From CAZUCD01 sp964618855 (GTDB taxonomy: Bacteria; Sumerlaeota; Sumerlaeia; SLMS01; JANRJK01), in assembly GCA_964618855.1 (NCBI GenBank), contig CAZUCD010000165.1, positions 1 to 7,761 on the forward strand: a DNA stretch of 7,761 nucleotides. The letters run 5' to 3'. This document shows positions 1-6,382 of this stretch, one piece after another (position 1 is the stretch's first letter; every line of letters starts with the position of its first letter). Position numbers and translations under genes: made by a program. The notes beneath the pieces are model-generated. The model saw only the letters and a program-made list of their open reading frames with translations. It ran no database searches and was not told the origin of the DNA.

Positions 1-500
<500 letters not shown>

Positions 501-522
501 GCGCCACGCAGGGGGAGTGGGG

Positions 523-576
523 CACGGGCATCCTGACCGCGCATGCCGCGAGAGTGCCGGCTGGGTGCCGCCCGTG
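523..576. repeat. Weak inverted repeat in the gap after the activator gene
   Basis: CACGGGC at 523-529 is the exact reverse complement of GCCCGTG at 570-576, with 40 bases between the arms. A smaller possible hairpin (CGCG, loop CATGC, CGCG) lies inside. It follows the activator stop and precedes the promoter at 587, so it could help end transcription of the activator. The arms are short, the loop is long and there is no T-run, so chance is a real alternative. Confidence 0.2.
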
Positions 577-586
577 GAATCCGCGC

Positions 587-615
587 TTGACAGTGAAAAA
601 CATAAACGATACAGT
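587..615 (+). promoter_or_regulatory. Sigma-70-type promoter for the SLOG-like membrane protein gene
   Basis: A perfect -35 box TTGACA (587-592) is followed after exactly 17 bases by TACAGT (610-615), which matches the -10 consensus TATAAT at four of six positions. The spacer is AT-rich, which stands out in this GC-rich window. The predicted transcription start near 622 leaves a leader of about 50 bases before the ATG at 674. The pentamer ACAGT occurs at 590-594 and again at 611-615, 21 bases apart (two helical turns), overlapping both boxes. This could be an operator, but the repeat is short. Confidence 0.6.
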
Positions 616-661
616 CATAGGCATGTCACGAAGCAAATAGAGTTTCATTGGCTTCACTTGC

Positions 662-667
662 GGAGGA
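662..667 (+). promoter_or_regulatory. Shine-Dalgarno site fixing the ATG at 674
   Basis: GGAGGA lies six bases before the ATG at 674, an optimal sequence and spacing. This is the strongest ribosome-binding site in the window, and it supports 674 over the internal ATG at 731. Confidence 0.8.
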
Positions 668-673
668 CGGCAC

Positions 674-1981
674 ATGAGCAATGACCTGCTGCAGCGCTCG
701 GAACTGGCACCCCGGGCAAGCCTGGCACCCATGGACCCCGGCTACCTGCCCCCGGTTTCCCGACGCCGCATCATGGCGATCGGGAGGTTTGACGAGGCCA
801 CCGGCGGCCCAGTCGCCGCCAACCCACGCGTTGGGAAAGTGCTGCAGGCACTCGCCGACTGGATCATCCACGCGAAATCCGAGCTCGTGGTAGCCCTCGC
901 CTGCGACCCCGCGTCGGCCAGCCCGGTGGTCTGGGACCTGATCCGCTCGAGGTTCGACTTCCTCCTCGCCGAGGCCCTCGTCGCAAAGTCCGCGGGCGGG
1001 GATGCGCCCGTCCGCGTGCTTCTCCCCCTGTTCAGGGGTGGCCAGCCGGCCGGCATCACGGGACTCATCGCGGACATGCCCGACGGCCATCCGTGGAAAC
1101 CGATCATCACCCGGTCGAAGTGCGACCCCCTCAATGTGGACCTTCACATGGAGACGATCTACCACGGTCTGGCGCAGTCCTCCCTGGTCCTGGCGGCGGG
1201 AGGATCGACGACCACCCGCATCAACCTCAGTTTGGCCCACTACCTCGGCAAGCCGATCATCCCGTTCCCAATCTTTGGGGGTGTCGCCAGGGAGTTCCAT
1301 GAGGAGCGATTCCTGCACTATCTGCGTCAGCGGGGAGTGCTGACCAACGAACGGGACAGGGACCAGCTCCACCGGGTTCTCGAGCAGGAACAGTACTCGA
1401 ATCCGTCGCTCGATGACGTTTCGAGGATCGCGGCCGATTATCCCGTGCCCGTCCTTGTCGGCGCTTCGGGACCGCTCGGGGAGTTCAGCCTGTCAGTCAT
1501 GAAAAGGAGCGCGTGGGTGCTGGGAGCCCAGTTGTTCTTCGGGGTGGCCATGCTGGCCCTGTGCGTCATGCTGAGTATCTGGGCCTGCTCGGACGCCCGT
1601 GGGGCATCGAAGCGGGAGGAGCAGGATGTTGTGGCGCAGGTCTTCGCGATTGCCACGCTCATGCTCCTCACGCCAGTCGCGTGCTTCTGTGCCTCAGCGG
1701 CAAAGCGTCTGCTGGAGTTCGACGTCGCACGGTCCCGTCCGATCCTCTCGCACACCCAATTGTTCTTCCAGAGCTGGACGCTGGGTCTGTTTGCGGCACT
1801 TTACAGCGCTCTGGTGATCCTGCTGATGCAGGGGACGGCTGCACCCGACGGACCCATCATTGTCGCCCCGGCGAACATACTCGGGACCATGAGCGTGCTG
1901 ACGGCGATCGGCCTGTACTTTGGACTCAATCCGGGGATCGGAATGAAAAAGCTCGAGGACTGGGTCGGGAGCAGGGCTTAG
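674..1981 (+). CDS. SLOG-like (Rossmann-type) nucleotide-binding domain fused to four membrane helices; putative membrane effector or sensor
   Basis: This 435-residue protein is not a family I can name with certainty. Residues 30-265 look like a soluble alpha/beta domain. Its clearest block is LVLAAGGSTTTR (171-182) followed by a helix and GKPIIPFPIFGGVARE (192-207). The order 'hydrophobic strand, glycine-rich loop, helix, gKPhhPhP, GGxAxE' is that of SLOG domains (Smf/DprA-LOG superfamily), which bind nucleotides or nucleotide-derived signals. Residues 280-303, 319-342, 363-386 and 394-418 are hydrophobic and probably span the inner membrane. There is no signal peptide, so the N-terminal domain should face the cytoplasm. 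Known SLOG-plus-membrane proteins are proposed immunity or stress effectors in which ligand binding triggers membrane action; applying that here is inference. The gene has its own promoter and ribosome-binding site, a TAG stop at 1979-1981, and lower GC than hemW. A TIR-like or other Rossmann fold is the main alternative. Gene existence is firm; the function is tentative. Confidence 0.85.
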   Translation: MSNDLLQRSELAPRASLAPMDPGYLPPVSRRRIMAIGRFDEATGGPVAANPRVGKVLQALADWIIHAKSELVVALACDPASASPVVWDLIRSRFDFLLAEALVAKSAGGDAPVRVLLPLFRGGQPAGITGLIADMPDGHPWKPIITRSKCDPLNVDLHMETIYHGLAQSSLVLAAGGSTTTRINLSLAHYLGKPIIPFPIFGGVAREFHEERFLHYLRQRGVLTNERDRDQLHRVLEQEQYSNPSLDDVSRIAADYPVPVLVGASGPLGEFSLSVMKRSAWVLGAQLFFGVAMLALCVMLSIWACSDARGASKREEQDVVAQVFAIATLMLLTPVACFCASAAKRLLEFDVARSRPILSHTQLFFQSWTLGLFAALYSALVILLMQGTAAPDGPIIVAPANILGTMSVLTAIGLYFGLNPGIGMKKLEDWVGSRA

Positions 1982-2044
1982 CGGTCCTGTGGTCCGGCGT
2001 CGGGGGCGTGGATCGCGCCATCACGTTGCGCCGCGGGATCGCAT

Positions 2045-3247
2045 GTGCAGCGTCGGGGCGTGCAAGCCACCGCCGCCGACGAGACCCTGGGCATCTACAT
2101 GCACGTGCCGTTCTGCCGGCATGCGTGCCCGTACTGCGACTTCTACAAGCTGGAACTGCGGGACCGGCCGGCGCGCGCGCGGCTTGAGTTTCCCGACCTG
2201 CTCGCGCGCGAGTGGGGGCTGCTGCGCAAGGCCCATCCCGGGCTGGCGCAGCGCACCCTCGCCACGATCTACCTTGGCGGCGGGACGCCGAGCACGCTGG
2301 TTCCGCGGGCCGTCGGCGCCCTGGTCTCGGAACTACGGGGGTCATGCGCCACCGGCGTTGACGGCGGCCCCGAGGTCACGCTGGAGGCGAACCCCGAGAA
2401 CCTGACGCCCGCGCGCGCCGCAGCGTGGCTCGACGCGGGCGTCAACCGCGTCAGCATGGGCGTGCAGAGTTTCGCCCCGCGTCAACTGTCGCGTCTGGAA
2501 CGCCTCCACGGCCCGGAGACGATCCGCAAGGCGACGCTCAACCTGCGCGCGGCCGGGTGCCGGAACCTCTCCGTGGACCTGATGTTTGCTCTGCCCGGGC
2601 AGACGGCTCGCGAGTGGATGGACGACCTCGCGCGGGCCGTGGACGAGTTGCAGCCCGAGCACCTGAGCTTCTATGGCCTGACGATCCACGAGGAAACCCC
2701 CTTCGACGCGGAGGCGCGCGCGGGGCGACTCGACCTTCCATGTGAATCCGAACAGGCGGACATGTATGAACGAGGCGCGGAGTTCCTGGAGTCGCGGGGG
2801 TTCCGGCACTACGAGATCAGCAACTTCGCGCGCCCGGGATTCGAGAGCCGGCACAACCGCAGGTACTGGTCGCGCGGGGACGTCGTGGGGCTTGGGCCAT
2901 CCGCGCACAGCTCTCTCGGCGCATCGCGGTGGGCGAATCCGGCGGACATCGACGCGTGGCGCGCGGATGTGCTCGCGGATCGGCTGCCCGCGCGCGCGGT
3001 GGAGGATCTGTCGGAGGAGGGGCGGCTCGAGGAGGCTCTGTTCTGCAACCTGCGCCGCGCCGAGGGAGTCCTGCGGATCGAGAATCCCGAGCTGTTCGCG
3101 CGCGTCCGCGCGGCTGCGGCATCCATGGGAGCCGCATTCGCGCGGGAACACTTCCGAGTGGGCGCCGGGGGAATTGCACTCACGCGACGCGGCTGGCTGG
3201 TCAGCGATGCCATCATCTCCAGGATCGCAGCGCACCGGCCCCGTTAG
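2045..3247 (+). CDS. hemW: HemW, radical-SAM heme chaperone (HemN-like protein)
   Basis: HemW is a cytoplasmic or membrane-associated radical-SAM protein that binds heme and is thought to deliver it to respiratory enzymes. It is often misannotated as oxygen-independent coproporphyrinogen III oxidase. At 400 residues it has normal length. The cluster-binding motif is C24-x3-C28-x2-C31 in HVPFCRHACPYCDF; the fourth cysteine of true HemN (CxFCxC) is absent, which favours HemW. Further motifs are the SAM-binding GGGTPS (78-83), EANPE (114-118), DLMFALPGQT (178-187) and the HemW heme-binding HNxxYW at 270-275. The C-terminus (from about 320) is the HemN C-terminal domain, ending in a winged-helix-like GWLVSDAIISRI. 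The start is the GTG at 2045, the first usable start codon in the open frame; the GTG at 2060 is an alternative. Neither has a clear ribosome-binding site. The gene lies 63 bases after the upstream stop, so it may share its transcript. Confidence 0.95.
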   Translation: MQRRGVQATAADETLGIYMHVPFCRHACPYCDFYKLELRDRPARARLEFPDLLAREWGLLRKAHPGLAQRTLATIYLGGGTPSTLVPRAVGALVSELRGSCATGVDGGPEVTLEANPENLTPARAAAWLDAGVNRVSMGVQSFAPRQLSRLERLHGPETIRKATLNLRAAGCRNLSVDLMFALPGQTAREWMDDLARAVDELQPEHLSFYGLTIHEETPFDAEARAGRLDLPCESEQADMYERGAEFLESRGFRHYEISNFARPGFESRHNRRYWSRGDVVGLGPSAHSSLGASRWANPADIDAWRADVLADRLPARAVEDLSEEGRLEEALFCNLRRAEGVLRIENPELFARVRAAAASMGAAFAREHFRVGAGGIALTRRGWLVSDAIISRIAAHRPR

Positions 3248-3297
3248 GGCACTTCCTCACGCAATGTGACCGCAATGCCCACGGGAATGGACGGCGA

Positions 3298-3332
3298 GTG
3301 CAGGGGGGCGCCGTCCCGGTGCCCCCCCGCAC
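3298..3332. terminator. GC-rich hairpin between convergent genes, possible bidirectional terminator
   Basis: The arms 3298-3312 and 3318-3332 can pair over 15 positions around a five-base loop (GTCCC), with one A-C mismatch and one G-T wobble. The core is six consecutive G-C pairs. It sits in the 96-base gap between hemW (ends 3247) and the convergent lipoprotein gene (ends 3344), where a shared terminator is expected. Neither side has the T-run of a classical intrinsic terminator, so it may instead be an RNA-stabilising 3' structure or act with Rho. Confidence 0.55.
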
Positions 3333-3343
3333 CCCGTCGGTCG

Positions 3344-3790
3344 TTAGTTCAACGCCTTCTTGATCGCGGCCTGTGCGTCCGTCAGGGACTTGCTGCCGTT
3401 CTTCTTCAGGTCGTCCAGGACGTTCTGGAGCGCACTGCGCTGGCTCTTGAGGCCGTCGAGCTGAAGCTCGAGCTTCTTCTTTGCGTCGCCGGTGGACGCG
3501 TCGAGGGCCTTGCTCACGTCCTTGATCTTCTTGTCGAGTTCCTCGATCTTCTCGGCGAGGTCCTTCTTCAACTTGTCGACCGTCGCGCTTGCATCGACGC
3601 TGCCGATCTGCTTCTCGGCGTCCTTGGCGGCGGACTTTGCGGCCTCGCCGAGCTTGTCGGCGCTCTTGGTCAGGGACTTCTGCGCGTCCTTGATCGCGTC
3701 GGCGGCCTTCTCGGACTCGGTCTTTTCCTTGCAGCCGGCAAGCCCGAGTGCCGCGGCGGCGATCAGCGTGGAGAGGATCATGTGCCTCAT
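3344..3790 (-). CDS. Small Ala/Lys-rich helical lipoprotein of unknown function
   Basis: This is a 148-residue protein with a lipoprotein signal peptide: MRHM, a hydrophobic stretch (I5-A18), and the lipobox LAGC with the lipidated cysteine at residue 20. The mature part of about 128 residues contains no further cysteine, has almost no aromatic residues, and is dominated by Ala, Lys, Asp, Glu and Leu. It consists of amphipathic helical stretches at about 24-65 and 70-145, the second with coiled-coil character (KLKKDLAEKIEELDKKIKDV region). Lysine at position +2 does not match the inner-membrane retention signal (Asp) of enterobacteria, so an outer-membrane location is plausible but unproven for this lineage. 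AAAGGA at 3804-3799 gives a ribosome-binding site eight bases before the ATG at 3790; the ATG at 3781 is an alternative. It is the last gene of the minus-strand cluster, 47 bases after miaB. It resembles Lpp-like, LEA-like or YtxH-like helical proteins only in composition, so I assign no function. Confidence 0.88.
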   Translation of the reverse strand: MRHMILSTLIAAAALGLAGCKEKTESEKAADAIKDAQKSLTKSADKLGEAAKSAAKDAEKQIGSVDASATVDKLKKDLAEKIEELDKKIKDVSKALDASTGDAKKKLELQLDGLKSQRSALQNVLDDLKKNGSKSLTDAQAAIKKALN

Positions 3791-3834
3791 GGTCTGCGTC
3801 CTTTGTGGATGACTCGTGTCGATCCGATGCGTCG

Positions 3835-3840
3835 ATTCTA
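3835..3840 (-). promoter_or_regulatory. Candidate -10 box for the lipoprotein gene, overlapping the miaB stop
   Basis: On the minus strand TAGAAT (3840 down to 3835) matches TATAAT at five of six positions and includes the miaB TAG stop. A start near 3828 would give a leader of about 38 bases before the lipoprotein ATG. No recognisable -35 box lies 16-19 bases upstream and there is no TGn extension, so this may be coincidence. Confidence 0.25.
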
Positions 3841-5214
3841 GGAAAGGACGGCCGCGGGGCGAGGCTGGTTTGCCACGCCCTCCCCGGCTTCAACCGCTTC
3901 AGTGGTGTCGACCTCGCCGACGAGCGTGTGCGAGCGAACCTCCGTGATGCGAACGCTGGCGAGGGTGCCGGCCAGGCGCTCGGGCCCGTCAAAGACCACC
4001 GTCTTGTCCGTGCGCGTTCTCCCGCAAAGCTGCCCCTCCCCCTTGCGCGAGGGGCCCTCGACCAGCACCTCGTGGGTGCGGCCGATCTCCGCCTGCATGA
4101 GTTCGGAGGAGATGCGGTCCTGGAGTTCCATCAACCGGCGGAGGCGGTCGAGCTTGACGCGGTGCGGCACGTCGTCGGGCAGGGTCTCGGCGCTGACCGT
4201 CCCCGGGCGCGGCGAATAGTGGAACATGTAGGCGGAGTCGAATCGCATCTCGGCGAACAGGTCCATCGTGAGCGCGAAGTCCTCCTCCGTCTCCGTCGGG
4301 AATCCCACGATGACATCGGTGGTGAGGGCGCTGAGCGGGTTCTCCGCCCGCAGGCGCGCCGCGATCTGGCGGTAGCGCGCCGTGTTGTAGCTGCGGCGCA
4401 TCAGCCGCAGGATCCGGTCGCTGCCGCTCTGCACCGGGAGGTGCAGGTGCTCCATCACGGACCTGCACTGGGCGATGGCGCTGATGTGGCGGTCGCGCGC
4501 GTCCTTGGGGTTCGGGCTCGTGTACCGGATGCGCCAGATACCCGGCACCTGGTCGAGTGCGAGGAGCAGGTCGGCGAAGTCGCGCCCTTCCGCGTCGCGG
4601 TAGCTGTTCACGTTCTGCCCGAGCAGGAGGACCTCCCTCGTGCCGGAAGCGGCCAGGGCGGACACCTCGGACACGATCTCCGCGAGGGGACGGCTCCACT
4701 CGGGTCCACGCGTCTTCGGGACGATGCAGAAAGTGCACGAGTTGTTGCAGCCGTACGTGATGTTGACGTGGGCGCGCAGTGCGGACCTGCGCGTGGGCCT
4801 CGCCTCGAAGGAGAGCGGGGTGTCGATCGCGTCGGTCGCGACGAAGCGCTCGCCCGTTGCGCGGACGGCGTCGATGAGTTCGCCCAACCGCGGGTAGTCG
4901 CGCGTCCCGATCACGAGGTCCACGTGGGGGAGCGCGTCGAGCAGGGCGCCCTTCTTTTCCTGCGCGACGCAGCCGGCGACGGCGATGACCATGCCCGGGC
5001 GGTTGCGCTTGGCGCCGAGGAGGCTCTGCACGCGGGCCATCGCGCGCGACTCCGCGCCCTCCCGCACGCAGCACGTGTTGAATACAACCACGTCCGCGTC
5101 CTGCTCCAGCGAGGTGCGCACCATGCCGCGCCCCTGGAGGATGCCCTCCATGAGCTCGGAGTCGTGGTCGTTCATCTGGCAGCCGTAGGTGACGACGGCG
5201 TACTTTTCGTTCAT
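3838..5214 (-). CDS. miaB: MiaB, tRNA-2-methylthio-N6-dimethylallyladenosine synthase
   Basis: MiaB is a radical-SAM methylthiotransferase. It converts i6A to ms2i6A at position 37 of tRNAs reading codons that start with U, improving reading-frame maintenance. The 458-residue protein has the full family layout. An N-terminal methylthiotransferase domain (about 3-115) holds C12 (YGCQMN), C48 (NTCCVRE) and C82 (AGCVAQ), which bind the auxiliary 4Fe-4S cluster. The radical-SAM domain contains C156-x3-C160-x2-C163 in GCNNSCTFCIVPKTRG, and a C-terminal TRAM RNA-binding domain covers about 376-437. The text TFCIVPxTRG and FHYSPRPGT is typical of MiaB rather than RimO or MtaB. The ATG at 5214 is chosen because the family N-terminus starts directly there; a longer open frame to 5391 would overlap the upstream gene and has no family match. 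No clear Shine-Dalgarno site precedes it. The gene lies 34 bases after the glycosyltransferase stop and is probably co-transcribed with it. Confidence 0.96.
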   Translation of the reverse strand: MNEKYAVVTYGCQMNDHDSELMEGILQGRGMVRTSLEQDADVVVFNTCCVREGAESRAMARVQSLLGAKRNRPGMVIAVAGCVAQEKKGALLDALPHVDLVIGTRDYPRLGELIDAVRATGERFVATDAIDTPLSFEARPTRRSALRAHVNITYGCNNSCTFCIVPKTRGPEWSRPLAEIVSEVSALAASGTREVLLLGQNVNSYRDAEGRDFADLLLALDQVPGIWRIRYTSPNPKDARDRHISAIAQCRSVMEHLHLPVQSGSDRILRLMRRSYNTARYRQIAARLRAENPLSALTTDVIVGFPTETEEDFALTMDLFAEMRFDSAYMFHYSPRPGTVSAETLPDDVPHRVKLDRLRRLMELQDRISSELMQAEIGRTHEVLVEGPSRKGEGQLCGRTRTDKTVVFDGPERLAGTLASVRITEVRSHTLVGEVDTTEAVEAGEGVANQPRPAAVLS

Positions 5215-5248
5215 GGTGGTGGGATCGTCGTGGATGGTCGCGCGCCCG

Positions 5249-6382
5249 TCAAGGCACGGAAGGCTCCCGGACGTGCTCCCCCCGCGATGCACGGATGAGC
5301 ACCTCCGCGATGTGCCGCGCGGTCGCGTCCCAGGAGTACCGCGAGACGTTCTCCGCCCCGGCGGCCACGAGGCGCGACCGCAGGTCCCCACCCGCGGCCA
5401 GCGCCAGCACCCCGCCGTCGAACATGTCGGGCCGATCGGGGTCGAACGTGAGCGCTCCCGCGCCGGCGACCTCCGTCATCGGCTCGCGCTCCGCGATTAG
5501 CACGGGAGTACCGAGTCGCTGCGCCTCGAGGATGGGCAGACCAAATCCCTCCGCGAGCGAAGGGAACAGGAGTGCGGCCGCGTCGCGGTAGATGGCGGCG
5601 AGCCGCGATGCGGGCTGGTGCTCGAGGATCTCCACGCGCTCCGTGATGCCGAGTTCATCGAGTCGCGCGCGGAACCGATCCCGCGCACGTTCGGGCCCGA
5701 GGCCGCCCGCAACCAGCCGGTGCGCGAGCGCGCCGGAGCGCCACATCCCCGCAAGCCTCGCGAGCATGAAGTCCCAGTTCTTGTGCGCCTTGTACAGCCC
5801 CAGCGCGAGCATGTAGGCGCCCCCCGCCACCTGCGGAGCCGGCGCGGACTCGGGCTCCACGGCACCCGCGCCGCCCGGTCCCAGTGGCACCCGCAGCACG
5901 CGGTGCGCCTTGAATCCGAGGAGAGTTTGGAGCTGGACCTTCACGTGGCGCGACGGGGCCAGCACGTAGGCCGCCGAGGCCGCCAACTGACGAAAGTAGG
6001 CGCGGGAGTAGGCCGACGTCCCGCGCCGCGGTGGATGTGTCCAGTGGATCACGTCCTGGATGAAGCACACGAGCGGCACGCCCGGGCGCACCGCCGTCGC
6101 ATAGTGGGGGGAGAAGAACACGTCGCCGCGGCGCGCACCGAGCTTTCCGACGGAGTACAGCGCCGCCAGCGGCGAATAGATGAAGTCGTTCCATGGCACG
6201 AGGCGCACGCGCTCCGCAACGTGCCCCGGGGCGTTGTGGAGGAGCGACTCCACATGGGCGCCCCCGCCCAGCAGGACGAGGTCGAAAGCGGGCGGGTCCG
6301 CGAGCCACGCGCGCAGCACGGCATCCAGCACGACGCCGATGCCGCTGTGGCCGGCCATGCGGGCATCGACGAACGCCCTCAT
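5249..6382 (-). CDS. GT4-family glycosyltransferase (GT-B fold)
   Basis: This is a 377-residue retaining glycosyltransferase that probably moves a sugar from a nucleotide-sugar donor to a lipid-linked or surface glycan. The N-terminal Rossmann half starts with RAFVDARMAGHSGIGVV (2-18), the glycine-containing acceptor-side loop seen in mannosyltransferase-like members. The C-terminal half has LGLYKAHKNWDFMLARL (194-210), matching the GT4 'kHKN' segment, and SLAEGFGLPILEA (275-287) with the E-x7-E motif E278/E286 that contacts the donor. There is no signal peptide or membrane helix, so it should work on the cytoplasmic side. The start at 6382 overlaps the desulfurase stop as ATGA and has AGGA at 6393-6390, seven bases before it. 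Donor and acceptor cannot be read from the sequence. No other polysaccharide gene is visible, which is unusual because such enzymes normally sit in glycan clusters. Confidence 0.92.
   Translation of the reverse strand: MRAFVDARMAGHSGIGVVLDAVLRAWLADPPAFDLVLLGGGAHVESLLHNAPGHVAERVRLVPWNDFIYSPLAALYSVGKLGARRGDVFFSPHYATAVRPGVPLVCFIQDVIHWTHPPRRGTSAYSRAYFRQLAASAAYVLAPSRHVKVQLQTLLGFKAHRVLRVPLGPGGAGAVEPESAPAPQVAGGAYMLALGLYKAHKNWDFMLARLAGMWRSGALAHRLVAGGLGPERARDRFRARLDELGITERVEILEHQPASRLAAIYRDAAALLFPSLAEGFGLPILEAQRLGTPVLIAEREPMTEVAGAGALTFDPDRPDMFDGGVLALAAGGDLRSRLVAAGAENVSRYSWDATARHIAEVLIRASRGEHVREPSVP
6379..6382 (-). other. ATGA stop-start overlap coupling the desulfurase and the glycosyltransferase
   Basis: The desulfurase TGA (6381-6379) and the glycosyltransferase ATG (6382-6380) share the four bases ATGA. 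Such overlaps normally mean the same mRNA and coupled translation, and the overlap fixes the glycosyltransferase start. Confidence 0.85.

Noticed and set aside
626..1372. A 248-residue minus-strand frame inside the SLOG-like gene
   Set aside because: The plus-strand frame has a promoter, an ideal ribosome-binding site and sensible domains and helices; the minus frame has none of these.
2161..3120. Repeated GCGCGC runs within hemW as a possible repeat element
   Set aside because: They follow from Ala and Arg codons in a high-GC gene and have no regular period.
2342..3235. A 297-residue minus-strand frame opposite hemW
   Set aside because: It lies wholly antisense to hemW, whose motifs are complete, and is the expected shadow in a high-GC gene.
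2045..3247. Annotation as HemN, coproporphyrinogen III dehydrogenase
   Set aside because: The fourth cysteine of the HemN motif is missing (YCDF instead of FCxC), and the HNxxYW heme-binding motif of HemW is present.
3748..5298. A 516-residue open frame on the plus strand opposite miaB
   Set aside because: It is antisense to a gene with complete MiaB motifs, has an Arg/Ala/His/Val-heavy composition typical of GC-rich shadow frames, and shows no domain.
5215..5391. A 59-residue N-terminal extension of miaB
   Set aside because: The extension is Arg/Gly/Pro-rich, overlaps the end of the glycosyltransferase gene, and precedes the exact family start at the ATG at 5214.
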